A stretch of 64,000 bases of DNA from Thioclava sediminum (GCF_002020355.1 NZ_MPZV01000001.1:1240001-1304000), one strand, 5' to 3'. Positions 1 through 9,640 are shown, counted from the first letter of the stretch. Notes: generated by a model not told the origin, from the letters alone. Numbers and translations are program-made.

Positions 1-2
1 AT

Positions 3-716
3 TTCGAAAAGGGCTACCGGATCAATCTCGACGGCAGCCGCGCGCTCTTCGAGGCAATCCGTCACGCGAACCTCGCCGATGGCTATCGTCCGCGGGTGGT
101 CTTCGCCTCTTCCATCGCGGTGGTGGGCGCGCCCCTGCCCTATCCGATCCCCGACGAGTTCCACGCGACGCCCCTGACCAGCTACGGCACCCAGAAGGCG
201 ATCTGCGAATTGCTGCTGTCGGACTATTCGCGCCATGGTTTCTTCGACGGGATCGGCATCCGCCTGCCCACGATCTGCATCCGTCCGGGCAAACCGAATG
301 CAGCAGCGTCAGGCTTCTTCTCGAACATCCTGCGCGAACCCTTGGTGGGTCAGGAAGCCGTGCTTCCGGTGCCCGAGACGATCCGGCACTGGCACACCTC
401 GCCGCGCTCGGCAGTGGGTTTCATGCTGCACGCAGCCGATATCGATCTGGATGAGGTCGGGCCGCGCCGCAACCTTTCGATGCCGGGTGTCAGCGCCACA
501 GTCGGCGAACAGATCGAAGCCTTGCGCCGAGTTGCAGGACAAAAGGCTGTCGCCCTGATCCGGCGCGAGCCAGACGCGATGATCACCAAGATGTGCGAGA
601 GCTGGGCCGCAGGCTTCGACGCGACCCGCGCCCGCCAGCTCGGCTTTACCTCGGAAGACAGCTTTGACGCGATCATCCAAGCGCATATCGAGGATGAACT
701 GGAAGGTGCCGCGTGA
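3..716 (+). CDS. denD: D-erythronate dehydrogenase-like NAD-dependent epimerase/dehydratase family protein (5' partial)
   Basis: The reading frame is open from the first bases of the window, so the N-terminal Rossmann glycine motif lies upstream and is not seen. The visible part has the extended-SDR active site (SSIAVVG strand, then YGTQK as the YxxxK motif) and the family block RLPTICIRPGKPNAAASGFF typical of DenD-type proteins. DenD oxidises D-erythronate at C2 with NAD, feeding four-carbon acid sugar breakdown. It overlaps the next dehydrogenase by 4 bp (GTGA), so the two are translationally coupled. The exact substrate is inferred from family resemblance; a related acid sugar is possible. 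Confidence 0.8.
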   Translation, partial: FEKGYRINLDGSRALFEAIRHANLADGYRPRVVFASSIAVVGAPLPYPIPDEFHATPLTSYGTQKAICELLLSDYSRHGFFDGIGIRLPTICIRPGKPNAAASGFFSNILREPLVGQEAVLPVPETIRHWHTSPRSAVGFMLHAADIDLDEVGPRRNLSMPGVSATVGEQIEALRRVAGQKAVALIRREPDAMITKMCESWAAGFDATRARQLGFTSEDSFDAIIQAHIEDELEGAA

Positions 717-1615
717 CACAGCCGCTCCCCAATATTGCTTTTCTGGGCACAGGTCTAATGGGGGCGCCGATGGTTCGGCGCCTCCTCGGGGCGGGCTATC
801 CCGTCACCGTCTGGAACCGCGCTGCCGAAAAGGCCCGCGCGCTGGTCGCCGCCGGGGCCGAGCAGGCGGGGAGCCCCGCCGAGGCCGTCGCGAAGGCGGA
901 TATCACCTTCACCATGCTTTCTGATGGCGCAGCGGTGGCCGACGTGCTGTTTGCGCAAGGCACAGCCGAAGCCCTGCGCCCGGGCAGCGTGCTGATCGAC
1001 ACCTCGTCGATCGCGCCGGACGTGGCGCGCGATCATGCCGCCCGGCTCGAAGAGCTTGGCGTGACGCAGATCGACTGCCCTGTTTCGGGCGGCACTGCGG
1101 GCGCCGAGAGCGGAACGCTCGCTTTGATGGCGGGTGGGCCGAAAGAGACGATCGCGCGGATCGCGCCCGTGCTCGAACCACTTGGGCGAATGACCCATGT
1201 CGGCCCTGCGGGCGCCGGTCAGGTCTGCAAACTGGCCAATCAGCAGATCGTCGCGATTACCATCGGCGCGGTCGCCGAGGCGATGGTCCTCGTGAGAGCG
1301 GGCGGCGCAGATCCCGCGAGATTCCGCGACGCGATCCGCGGTGGCTTTGCCGAAAGCCGCATCCTCGAACTGCATGGCGCGCGGATGATCGCCCGCGATT
1401 TCACCCCAGGCGGGCCGTCGCGACTGCAGCTGAAAGACCTTCGCGGCGTCGAGACGCTTGCGAACGCGAACCATCTCGAGCTCCCGCTGACCGATACCGT
1501 GCGTGCGGCCTACGAGGCCTTCGTCGCCGCTGGAAACGGCGACGTCGATCATTCCGGGCTGCTGCTTCATCTTGAGACGCTCAACAGCGTGTCCCTTCTC
1601 GAGGAAAGATCATGA
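713..1615 (+). CDS. NAD(P)-dependent beta-hydroxyacid dehydrogenase (LtnD/GarR/HIBADH family)
   Basis: A 300-residue protein of the 3-hydroxyisobutyrate dehydrogenase family. It has the N-terminal dinucleotide motif FLGTGLMGAPMVRRLL, the substrate-binding block DCPVSGGTAGAESGTLALMAGG, and the catalytic lysine region GAGQVCKLANQQIVA. Family members include L-threonate dehydrogenase (LtnD) and tartronate semialdehyde reductase (GarR). The DenD-like neighbour makes a four-carbon aldonate substrate plausible, but the sequence alone does not decide. The start is GTG overlapping the upstream TGA. The C-terminus overlaps the ATG of the dehydratase gene by 4 bp, so all three genes form one operon. 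Confidence 0.8.
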   Translation: MTQPLPNIAFLGTGLMGAPMVRRLLGAGYPVTVWNRAAEKARALVAAGAEQAGSPAEAVAKADITFTMLSDGAAVADVLFAQGTAEALRPGSVLIDTSSIAPDVARDHAARLEELGVTQIDCPVSGGTAGAESGTLALMAGGPKETIARIAPVLEPLGRMTHVGPAGAGQVCKLANQQIVAITIGAVAEAMVLVRAGGADPARFRDAIRGGFAESRILELHGARMIARDFTPGGPSRLQLKDLRGVETLANANHLELPLTDTVRAAYEAFVAAGNGDVDHSGLLLHLETLNSVSLLEERS

Positions 1616-3387
1616 CCAAAACCGAACGCCGCCTGCGCTCGCAAGACTGGTTCGACAATCCCGATCATGCCGACCTGACTGCGCTTTATCTCGAACGCTT
1701 CATGAATTACGGCACGACGCCTGAAGAGTTGCGCGCGGGCAAGCCGATCATCGGGATCGCCCAGTCGGGCAGCGACCTGAACCCATGCAACCGCCACCAT
1801 CTGGATCTCGCCAAGCGCGTGCGCGACGGGATCCGCGATGCAGGCGGCATCCCGATCGAATTCCCGACGCATACGCTCTTTGAGAATTGCAAGCGTCCGA
1901 CCGCCGCGCTCGATCGCAACCTCGCCTATCTGGGTCTTGTCGAACTGCTTTACGGCTACCCGTTCGACGGTGTCGTGCTGACCACGGGTTGCGACAAGAC
2001 CACCCCGTCGGCCCTGATGGCCGCGGCGACGGTCGACCTACCCGCGATCGTTCTGTCCGGCGGGCCAATGCTCGACGGCTGGCACGAGGGAGAACTCGTG
2101 GGCTCGGGCACGGTGATCTGGCGTTCACGCCGCAAATACGCCGCGGGCGAAATCACCCGCGACGAGTTTCTCGAAACCGCGCTCGACAGCGCGCCCTCAA
2201 TTGGCCACTGCAACACGATGGGCACGGCCTCTACCATGAACGCCATCGCGGAGGCGCTGGGTATGTCGCTCACCGGCTGTGCGGCGATACCGGCAGCCTA
2301 TCGCGCCCGCGGCCAGATGGCCTATCGCACCGGGCGACGTGCCGTTGAACTGGTCCACGAGGACATCCGGCCCTCGAACATCCTTACCCGCGAGGCCTTC
2401 CTGAACGCGATCAAACTGAACGCGGCGATCGGCGGCTCGACTAATGCCCAGCCGCATATCATGGCAATGGCGAAACATGCGGGCGTGACGCTCGATCCGT
2501 CGGACTGGCAAACGCATGGCTACGACATCCCGCTGCTGGCCAATGTGCAGCCCGCCGGGAAATATCTGGGCGAACGGTTCCACCGCGCGGGCGGTGTCCC
2601 TGCGATCCTGTGGGAACTACTGCAGGCGGGACAGCTGAACGGCGATTGTCCCACCGTCACCGGTCACAGCGTGGCGGAGAACTTAGACGGGCACGAGAGC
2701 ACCGATCGCGACGTGATCTACCGTTTCGAGGAGCCGATGATGGAGCGCGCGGGCTTCTATGTCCTCTCTGGCAATCTCTTCGACTTCGCGATCCTGAAAA
2801 CCTCGGTGATTTCGCCGGAGTTCCGCGAGCGTTATCTCAGTGAGCCGGGCCGCGAGGGAATTCTCGAGGGCACGGCCTTCGTCTTCGACGGCTCGGAAGA
2901 CTATCATGCCCGCATCAACGACCCCGCACTCGAGATCGACGAATCCTCGATCCTCGTGATCCGGGGGGCGGGTCCGCTCGGCTGGCCGGGCTCTGCGGAA
3001 GTGGTGAACATGCAGCCGCCGGATCGCTTGCTGAAACGCGGCATAACCAGCCTGCCGACGATCGGTGACGGGCGACAATCGGGCACCTCGGACAGCCCCT
3101 CGATCCTGAACGCCTCACCCGAGAGCGCGGCGGGCGGCGGGCTGGCATGGCTGCGCACGGGCGATACGATCCGGATCGATCTGAACACCGGGCGCTGCGA
3201 CATGCTCGTTGCCGACGACGAACTGGCAGCGCGCAAGGCTGGCGACCTGCCGCCGATCCCCGAGGCAGCGACCCCGTGGCAGAAGCTCTACCGCGAGACC
3301 GTCACGCAGATGGCCGACGGTGCGACGATCCGCGACGCCGAGCAGTTCCGTCAGCTTGCGAAGAGACTGCCGCGGCACAATCACTGA
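1612..3387 (+). CDS. IlvD/Edd family sugar-acid dehydratase
   Basis: A 591-residue protein of the dihydroxyacid/phosphogluconate dehydratase family, closest in layout to the L-arabinonate/D-xylonate dehydratase branch. Iron-sulfur cysteines are visible in TTGCDKTTPS and GHCNTMGTASTMN; the region NAAIGGSTNAQPH is another family hallmark. Such enzymes remove water from C2-C3 of an aldonate to give a 2-keto-3-deoxy acid, using an Fe-S cluster and Mg. It ends the visible operon with the DenD- and LtnD-like dehydrogenases, suggesting a route for aldonates of four to six carbons. The final substrate is not determined. Confidence 0.85.
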   Translation: MTKTERRLRSQDWFDNPDHADLTALYLERFMNYGTTPEELRAGKPIIGIAQSGSDLNPCNRHHLDLAKRVRDGIRDAGGIPIEFPTHTLFENCKRPTAALDRNLAYLGLVELLYGYPFDGVVLTTGCDKTTPSALMAAATVDLPAIVLSGGPMLDGWHEGELVGSGTVIWRSRRKYAAGEITRDEFLETALDSAPSIGHCNTMGTASTMNAIAEALGMSLTGCAAIPAAYRARGQMAYRTGRRAVELVHEDIRPSNILTREAFLNAIKLNAAIGGSTNAQPHIMAMAKHAGVTLDPSDWQTHGYDIPLLANVQPAGKYLGERFHRAGGVPAILWELLQAGQLNGDCPTVTGHSVAENLDGHESTDRDVIYRFEEPMMERAGFYVLSGNLFDFAILKTSVISPEFRERYLSEPGREGILEGTAFVFDGSEDYHARINDPALEIDESSILVIRGAGPLGWPGSAEVVNMQPPDRLLKRGITSLPTIGDGRQSGTSDSPSILNASPESAAGGGLAWLRTGDTIRIDLNTGRCDMLVADDELAARKAGDLPPIPEAATPWQKLYRETVTQMADGATIRDAEQFRQLAKRLPRHNH

Positions 3388-3404
3388 GGCGCAGGAACGC
3401 CCCA

Positions 3405-3448
3405 TGCATGGGCCAATACCGACTCATTTGAAGCCTTTGGCCCATGCA
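3405..3448. terminator. Inverted repeat between convergent genes, probable bidirectional terminator
   Basis: TGCATGGGCCAA at 3405-3416 is matched exactly by its reverse complement at 3437-3448, leaving a 20-base loop. It fills the gap between the dehydratase gene (+) and the kinase gene (-). There is no clear T-run, so the terminator role is inferred from position. Confidence 0.45.
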
Positions 3449-3465
3449 ACCGAGCGCGGCGACGC

Positions 3466-5688
3466 TCAGCCTGCGCGGCGCTGAGATCCGAAGAGAAACG
3501 CCGCCAACTGCGAAGTCGGCACTGGCTTGGTGAGCATCTCGACCTGCGCTGCCGCAGCCATCTTGCGCAACTCTTCTGAACGATCCGCAGTAACCAAGCG
3601 CATCGGAACGGAGCCGATCTTTTGACGCAAGGCGGCAATCAGCTGCAGTCCATCCATTCCATCGCCGAGTTGATAGTCGATAAGGCAGGCGTCCGGCTCT
3701 AGCCCCGTTGCCTCGAGAAGTTCCAGCCCCGCTTCGCCGCTATCGACATCGAGAACCGTCGCTCCCCATTTCTCGAGAAGTTGCGTCATCGCGCGTGAGA
3801 GATCCGCGTCGTTCTCGACCAGCAACACGACGATATCGCCACCCTCGGGGTCGCGCACCGGTGTCACCACGTCATTTTCGGCCCGTGCTGCCCCTCCAAG
3901 CGCGGGCTTCAGGCCCAAAGTGAAGGTTGAACCGCGCCTCGGTGCCGAGCGCAGCGTCAGCGGGTGCCCCAGGACCGCTGCAGCACGTTCCACGATCGCG
4001 AGCCCCAGCCCCATGCCTTCCGACGCGGACGCCTTCGCGTTCAGGCGATGGAATTCGTGGAAGATTTTATCCTGATCATCTTCTGCAATCCCCGGGCCGC
4101 TATCGCGCACTTCGATCACAAGCTCATCTCGGCGGTGGCGCAAAGCCATCAATACGCCGCCGGTCTCTGTGTAACGGATCGCATTCGAAATCAGGTTCTG
4201 CAGAATTCGCCGTAGATAAGCGCGATCCGAGACAACGACAGCGTCAGTCGACACGATACGGAAATCGAGCCCCTTGAGACGGGCATGCATGGCGAATTCA
4301 TCGCGCAGCGCCGCGAATATCGGGCCCAGCGCAACGGGCCCCAGATCGACCGAGACGTGGCCCGATTCCAGCCGAGAAATATCGAGCAATGCGCCGAGAA
4401 TGCCTTCCACCGACAAGAGTGCGTTTTGTGCCTTCTCGACGGTTCTCGCTGCGATATCTGACGTTTTCTCTTCGCCCAGCGATGCGAGATAGAGTTTTGC
4501 TGCCGACAAGGGTTGGAGAAGGTCGTGGCTTGCGGCGGCCACGAACCGGGCGCGCGATGCGTTGGCGCGTTCGGCACTGGCAAGCGCATCCTCCAACTCC
4601 AGCGTGCGCTCGGTCACGCGCGCCTCCAGCGTCTCGTTCACGCGGCTCAGCCCTTCGATCGCGTGCCGCTCCGCCGAGACATCGGAGAGCGACATGACAA
4701 AGCCACCGTCAGGCAATTCCTGCGCAAAGATCTCGAAGACCTTGCCGCCCTCCCGCGTCACCTCGACCTCGAACTGGTCGCGGCGCAGCGCACGCCGCAC
4801 CCAATCCCCGAGACGATGCGCAGAGAGTCCGTTGGGAAAGGTGAACTGGTCGCGAACCTGTTCCAGGATCGCGTCGAAATGCATCCCTTCGCGCAGCCGG
4901 TTGCGCGGCAGAAGAAGAAATTCGCCAAGCCGCGCGTTCCAGCCCAGAAGCTGTAACCGCGAGTCGAAGATGCAGACGCCGAGTTTCAGGTGCTCCAGCG
5001 TCGCGCGCAGGATTTTCGCCTGATCGTCGAGGAGTCGCCCCCGTTTCTCCCTTTCGGCGCGGATCAGATCCGTCACCTCCGTCTGCAAGATAACCGTCCC
5101 GCCATCATGCGTGCGATGTTCGCTGACCTGCATCCAGCGGTCGTCTCCCATCCGCTGGTTCAAAATGAAGTGATGCTCGGCATGGCGCGCGCGGCGCATT
5201 GCGATCCAGTCGCCACGGCTCATCCCGTCGGACATGTGCAGATGCGTCGATCCCGCCACGAGTTCGAGGTAGTCGTCAAACTGCATCCCCGGCACGATCT
5301 CGTCACGCACGTCATCAAGAAGCGCGTTGAAACGCGAATTGGCCATCACGAGCACGTCCTGGGCGTCGAATAGCGCAAACCCATCCTGAACGGTCTCGAT
5401 CGCCGCGGCGAGGTTTTGCCGCGCGGTTTCGGTCTCGCGGTTCGCATCGGCCAATCGCGCATTCGAAACGTTGAGAAGATCGAGCGCCCGTTCCAGATCA
5501 CGCGTGCGCGCGCGGACCTGTTCTTCGAGCATTGCGGCGCGCTGGAACTGGGCGAAGGCGGCTCCCCGGTCCTCGTTCATCTCCTCGGAATGTTGGATCA
5601 GCGCCTCAGCGATGGTCAGAAGTTTCGCGTTCTGACGCTCCAACGTATCGCCGGGATCGAGCAGCGAAGCGGCCAGGGACTGCCTCAT
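3466..5688 (-). CDS. PAS-domain hybrid sensor histidine kinase, NahK/ErcS'-like
   Basis: A 740-residue hybrid kinase without membrane segments, so probably cytoplasmic. In order: an N-terminal coiled coil, two PAS-like modules (about 90-215 and 230-345), a second coiled coil (ERVTERTLELEDAL), a HisKA H-box (AAASHDLLQPL, His near 390), an HATPase domain (QNLISNAIRYT, DSGPGI, GMGLGL), and a C-terminal receiver with the acceptor Asp in CLIDYQLGDGMDG. This is the architecture of Pseudomonas NahK (ErcS'), which controls quinoprotein alcohol oxidation and partners the NO sensor NosP. Here the FIST (NosP-like) gene lies directly upstream with an ATGA overlap. The probable phosphorelay target is the LuxR-type regulator encoded just before. 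Confidence 0.85.
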   Translation of the reverse strand: MRQSLAASLLDPGDTLERQNAKLLTIAEALIQHSEEMNEDRGAAFAQFQRAAMLEEQVRARTRDLERALDLLNVSNARLADANRETETARQNLAAAIETVQDGFALFDAQDVLVMANSRFNALLDDVRDEIVPGMQFDDYLELVAGSTHLHMSDGMSRGDWIAMRRARHAEHHFILNQRMGDDRWMQVSEHRTHDGGTVILQTEVTDLIRAEREKRGRLLDDQAKILRATLEHLKLGVCIFDSRLQLLGWNARLGEFLLLPRNRLREGMHFDAILEQVRDQFTFPNGLSAHRLGDWVRRALRRDQFEVEVTREGGKVFEIFAQELPDGGFVMSLSDVSAERHAIEGLSRVNETLEARVTERTLELEDALASAERANASRARFVAAASHDLLQPLSAAKLYLASLGEEKTSDIAARTVEKAQNALLSVEGILGALLDISRLESGHVSVDLGPVALGPIFAALRDEFAMHARLKGLDFRIVSTDAVVVSDRAYLRRILQNLISNAIRYTETGGVLMALRHRRDELVIEVRDSGPGIAEDDQDKIFHEFHRLNAKASASEGMGLGLAIVERAAAVLGHPLTLRSAPRRGSTFTLGLKPALGGAARAENDVVTPVRDPEGGDIVVLLVENDADLSRAMTQLLEKWGATVLDVDSGEAGLELLEATGLEPDACLIDYQLGDGMDGLQLIAALRQKIGSVPMRLVTADRSEELRKMAAAAQVEMLTKPVPTSQLAAFLFGSQRRAG

Positions 5689-6854
5689 GGCTCCATCCCC
5701 GATGGTTCAGGCGGGAAGAAAGCCACGCCAGTCATGGTCTGGTTCACATGCATTGCGCCGATCTGTTCGCCATAGGTCGAAAAACCGACCACGCCATGGC
5801 GCGCCAGCGTATCGGAAACTGCGCGGGCGCATTGCTTGCCCTCAGCTTCGAAGCGGCGAAAGATGCAATCAAATCCCAGCACGGCCGAAGGTCTGCGACT
5901 GGCCGAGAGCGCGTCAAGTTCGCGCGCCAAATGAGCGGAGATATCGTCAGGGCGGCCCAGGGTCAGGACCAAGCCGGCATCGATCGCGGCGAAGAATATC
6001 AGCGATTCTCCCGGCCCGACTTGCTGGATCGAACGCGCGTGATAACGCCCGCCGACGCGCACGAGGATCGGGTTCGCGGCAAAGACTGTCGGCGAAAGGT
6101 CGGCGACGCTGAGCCCCAGCAGCCTCGCGTATTCGCGGGCTGCCGGTTCGTCATTGATCCGCAGCACCGAACGCGCGCCGGGATCGGCCATTGTCACCAC
6201 CATTCGCGAGGAGGTGGGCTGCAAGTGGTTAAATGAAAACAGCTTCACCTCGCAGGCGGAACGGACAAGCGTCAGGATTCCTGCATTCTCGAAACGCCGT
6301 CCGCGGGCAAACAACTCGGCACGCTCGAACTTGTTGCCGTCCCCCGCCGACCCCCCGAACACTGGCACCGGCCCGAGCCCACCGGACAGTGCGGAAACCA
6401 GCTGGTCCTCCTGCCCCGAAAGGCCGTCAACCAACAGGATCGCGAATTCATTCGCCCGCTCGAACGCGAGACGCCCGAGGCTTTGCCGGGCGCGCAACAG
6501 CTCGGACACCAGCGCTTTCGTATCAAGCCGGTCTAGATCTTCGATGATCAAAGTCTCAGTCGAAAATCCCTTCACCGGTAGCGCGAAGCCCACTATCTGG
6601 CCTTCATCGTAGCCGTTCCCGGTGATCTCTCCGGCAGTGGTGCAGCCTACGATTTCAGCGCCAGGGAAGAGCGCGCGACCTTCTTGCACGAGACTGTCGA
6701 GATCGGCGCCGGGATCAACGAAGAGAAAAACCTGAGCAAACGGGCCTTCACCCAGGTCTTCCGCGATCCGGCGCAGTGAATCCGGCGCCTGCGCAGGCGC
6801 ATAGGCAGAGCGCGGACAGCCTGGGCCGGCGCGCGAGTCGTGAATATCCAGCAT
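5685..6854 (-). CDS. FIST domain sensory protein, NosP-like
   Basis: A 389-residue FIST N plus FIST C protein. Family features include EIVGCTTAGEITGNGY in the N-terminal half, the repeated SALSGGLGPVPVFGGSAGD block, and the C-terminal GFDCIFRRF and VVGFSTYGEQIG segments. In Pseudomonas, NosP is a FIST haem protein that binds nitric oxide and modulates the adjacent kinase NahK. The overlap with the NahK-like gene and the similar length support the same partnership. Haem binding cannot be shown from sequence, and FIST domains can also bind small molecules such as amino acids. The ATG follows a good GGGAGGAG ribosome site. Confidence 0.75.
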   Translation of the reverse strand: MLDIHDSRAGPGCPRSAYAPAQAPDSLRRIAEDLGEGPFAQVFLFVDPGADLDSLVQEGRALFPGAEIVGCTTAGEITGNGYDEGQIVGFALPVKGFSTETLIIEDLDRLDTKALVSELLRARQSLGRLAFERANEFAILLVDGLSGQEDQLVSALSGGLGPVPVFGGSAGDGNKFERAELFARGRRFENAGILTLVRSACEVKLFSFNHLQPTSSRMVVTMADPGARSVLRINDEPAAREYARLLGLSVADLSPTVFAANPILVRVGGRYHARSIQQVGPGESLIFFAAIDAGLVLTLGRPDDISAHLARELDALSASRRPSAVLGFDCIFRRFEAEGKQCARAVSDTLARHGVVGFSTYGEQIGAMHVNQTMTGVAFFPPEPSGMEP

Positions 6855-6876
6855 ATCTCCTCCCTGAACGGAAAGA

Positions 6877-7584
6877 TTAGCCTGCCCTCCAGCCTTCGGG
6901 CAATCCCGTCATACTCTGCGCCTCGCGCGCGATCAGGACTGCCTGCGTGCGCGAGCAAACGCCGAGCTTGCGCATGATCGCGGTCACATGCGCTTTCACG
7001 GTGGTCTCGGCAATATCGAGGTCGAAGGCGATCTGCTTGTTCATTTTGCCTTCGCAGATCTGCTCGAGGATATTCGCCTGTTGCCGGGTGAGCTGGCTGA
7101 GACGTCGGATCGCCTCGTCCTGAGGAGAAATACCGTTGCCCCCGGCCAGCGCCTCGCCACTCGTCTCCGGCACGAAGACCTCACCGCGGCTGATTGCGGC
7201 GAAAGCGGCCCTGAACAACTCGCGCCGCGAATGTTTGGGCACGAAACCTGCCGCACCCGCGAGGATCGCCGAGCGGATCACCCGCGGTTCGTCGAGCGAG
7301 GAAACGACGACGATCGGTTTGTCCGGGGCAGCCTGTTTGAGCCGCATCAACCCGTCGAGCCCGTTAACGTCCGGCAGGTTCAGGTCGAGCACGATAACGT
7401 CCAGTGCGGCCCCCTCTTCAATCATTTGTATCGCGTCGCCCAGACGCTCCGCCTGTGCGACTGTCTCGATTCCCGCAACGGCCTGCAGGGTCATAGCCAG
7501 CGCGTCGCAGAATAACGGATGATCTTCGACGATCATCGCCGCATTGAATTCGACCCTCTTCGGACTGACAGCGCGATCCTTCAT
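6877..7584 (-). CDS. LuxR-family response regulator (probable xox cluster activator)
   Basis: A 235-residue two-domain regulator. The receiver (about 15-130) has the acidic pair in VEDHPLF, the phosphoacceptor Asp in VIVLDLNLPDVNG, and the lysine in FVPKHSRREL. The C-terminal LuxR/NarL helix-turn-helix reads LTRQQANILEQICEGKMNKQIA and ETTVKAHVTAIMRKLG. Members near quinoprotein alcohol dehydrogenases (AgmR/ErbR, ExaE, FlhR-type) switch these genes on. It is the first gene of the RR-FIST-kinase unit and has a GAAGGA ribosome site. The recurring 13-bp motif in the neighbouring promoters is its best candidate DNA site, which is an inference. Confidence 0.85.
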   Translation of the reverse strand: MKDRAVSPKRVEFNAAMIVEDHPLFCDALAMTLQAVAGIETVAQAERLGDAIQMIEEGAALDVIVLDLNLPDVNGLDGLMRLKQAAPDKPIVVVSSLDEPRVIRSAILAGAAGFVPKHSRRELFRAAFAAISRGEVFVPETSGEALAGGNGISPQDEAIRRLSQLTRQQANILEQICEGKMNKQIAFDLDIAETTVKAHVTAIMRKLGVCSRTQAVLIAREAQSMTGLPEGWRAG

Positions 7585-7715
7585 AATGCGTCCTTCGGCA
7601 TGGCGTGGCGGAACCTCGCCCGCCTTTTCTTTAGCCTATCGCGCCCCTCTGACCTGTCATACTGGCAAAAAGTCTTATCCCGCCGAAACGCGCGACAGAG
7701 TCGGCATGGAACGTG

Positions 7716-7744
7716 AAAGGGCGCGAAGGTTTCCCTTCGCGCCC
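7716..7744 (-). terminator. Rho-independent-like terminator after xoxF
   Basis: GGGCGCGAAGG (7719-7729) pairs perfectly with CCTTCGCGCCC (7734-7744) around a 4-base loop. Read on the minus strand it is followed by TTT (complement of 7716-7718). It sits just past the xoxF stop codon. Confidence 0.7.
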
Positions 7745-7769
7745 AGGTATTTCGTTGATGATCAAGCAA

Positions 7770-9536
7770 TCAGTTAGCCGAGGCCAACTGCTTGGGCAGG
7801 CGGAACGTCCAGACCATGCCGCCTTGATTGAGATAGTTCACATGCTTGGCCACCTCGCCACCCCAGAGCGGCACCGCGCCGCCCCAGCCGGACATGACGG
7901 AAACATATTGCTCGCCATCTTCTTCCCAGGTGATCGGCTGACCGACAATCCCAGAGCCGGTCTGGAACGACCAAAGCTCTTCGCCGGTCTCGTCGTCGAG
8001 AGCCATGAACTTGCCCTCGGGGGTGCCGAAGAACACGAGACCGCCCGCGGTGGCCATCGTGCCACCCCAGAGCGGCGCGTCATTCTTGTATTCCCACTTC
8101 ACCTCACCGGTCGCGGGGTCCATCGCCTTGAGCGAACCGATGTAATCCTCGAAGAGCGGCTTGATCGTGAAGCCCGCACCCAGATAGGCCGCGCCCTTCT
8201 TGTAGGAGATCGGCTCGTTCCAGATATCCATGCCCCATTCGTTCGAGGGCACATAGAACAGGCCGGTCTTCTGGCTGTAGCTCATCGGCATCCAGTTCTT
8301 GCCACCGAGGAACGAAGGCACCGCGAAGACCTGCTGACCTTTGCCATCCTCCGAGCTGGTGTTCGGCGCACCGGGGCGCATTTCCTCATTATAGATCGGG
8401 CGACCGTTCTCATCGATGCCCTTCGCCCAGTTGATATCCTTCACGAAAGGATAGGCCGCAATAAATTTACCATCGTCGCGGTTCAGCACGTAGAAGAAGC
8501 CGTTGCGATCGGCGGTGGCGAAACGCTTGTTGCCGTCCTTGTCCGTGAAGGCCACGACTTCGTTCACGCCGTCGAAATCCCAACCCTCGCGCGGAGTGGT
8601 CTGGAAGTGCCATTTGATTTCGCCGGTCTTTGGGTCGATGCCCAGACGCGAAGCCGCATACAGGTTGTCGCCGCTGCCGTCATTCTTCTCGCCAGCATTG
8701 CGCAGCCAGGAGTTCCAAGGCGCCGGGTTGCCCGCCCCGAAGATGAGCGTATCGGTGTCGGCGTCATAGGAACCGCCAAGCCAGGTCGCGCCGCCGCCGG
8801 TTTTCCACATGTCGCCCGGCCAGGACGCGTTGAGCGTGCCGGTCATGGTGCTCTCTTCACCATTGAGCGTGCCCATGTGGCCTTCGATTGTCGGACGCGT
8901 CCAGACCAGCTCGCCGGTCTCGGCGTCTCGTGCCTGCACCTCACCGACGATGCCGAACTCGCCGCCAGAATTGCCGGTGATGACCATTCCGTTAACGATC
9001 AAGGGCGCGGCGGTGTAGGAATACCCTTCCTTGTAATCGGCGATCTTCTTGTTCCAGACCGTCTTGCCGGTCTTGCGGTCGAGCGCCACGATGCGCGCGT
9101 CGAGCGTGCCGAAATAAATGTTGTCGCCATAGATCGCGGCGCCGCGGTTGATCACGTCACAGCATGGCAGGATGCCTTCGGGGAGGCGCGCGTCATATTG
9201 CCAGATCTCCTCGCCGGATTTCAGGTCGATCGCCCACATACGCGAATAGGAACCCGTTACATACATGACCCCGTCATAAACGAGCGGCTGGCTTTCCTGA
9301 CCGCGCTGCTTCTCGCCGCCAAGGCTGAAGGCCCAGGCCGGAACGAGGTTCTTCACGTTGTCCTTGTTGAGGGTTTCCAACGGCGAATAACGCTGCAGAT
9401 GGCGCCCCATCCCGTTGGTGAGCACGTTATCGGTGCTGGTCTGGTCATTGGCCAGATCCTCCTCGGTCACACCTGCGCTCACAGCCGTTCCGAGACAGGA
9501 AATGGCAACGACGGCTGCCAATACAAATCTGTTCAT
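7770..9536 (-). CDS. xoxF: PQQ-dependent methanol/alcohol dehydrogenase, lanthanide type (XoxF)
   Basis: Periplasmic quinoprotein of 588 residues with an N-terminal signal peptide (about 1-21). The vicinal cysteines of the active-site ring are C125-C126 (LPCCDV). Beta-propeller W-motifs recur, for example TGEIKWHF and TGEELWSF. The decisive motif is [10 protein letters not shown]320 is the catalytic base position, and the second Asp (D322) is the extra ligand that marks lanthanide-dependent XoxF enzymes; Ca-dependent MxaF has Ala there. The enzyme oxidises methanol or other primary alcohols to the aldehyde and passes electrons to cytochrome c. Two adjacent ATGs occur (9539 and 9536); the second is better spaced from AGGGAGGA. 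No small subunit gene (mxaI) is seen, as expected for XoxF. Confidence 0.93.
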   Translation of the reverse strand: MNRFVLAAVVAISCLGTAVSAGVTEEDLANDQTSTDNVLTNGMGRHLQRYSPLETLNKDNVKNLVPAWAFSLGGEKQRGQESQPLVYDGVMYVTGSYSRMWAIDLKSGEEIWQYDARLPEGILPCCDVINRGAAIYGDNIYFGTLDARIVALDRKTGKTVWNKKIADYKEGYSYTAAPLIVNGMVITGNSGGEFGIVGEVQARDAETGELVWTRPTIEGHMGTLNGEESTMTGTLNASWPGDMWKTGGGATWLGGSYDADTDTLIFGAGNPAPWNSWLRNAGEKNDGSGDNLYAASRLGIDPKTGEIKWHFQTTPREGWDFDGVNEVVAFTDKDGNKRFATADRNGFFYVLNRDDGKFIAAYPFVKDINWAKGIDENGRPIYNEEMRPGAPNTSSEDGKGQQVFAVPSFLGGKNWMPMSYSQKTGLFYVPSNEWGMDIWNEPISYKKGAAYLGAGFTIKPLFEDYIGSLKAMDPATGEVKWEYKNDAPLWGGTMATAGGLVFFGTPEGKFMALDDETGEELWSFQTGSGIVGQPITWEEDGEQYVSVMSGWGGAVPLWGGEVAKHVNYLNQGGMVWTFRLPKQLASAN

Positions 9537-9640
9537 CATGTCCTCCCTTTGGTCTCCCGCCCGTGGTGCGACGCGGGGGTCACGCGCACTCACGATGCAT
9601 CACGGCTCAAGTATCGACGGCGGGATCGCGGCGTATATTG

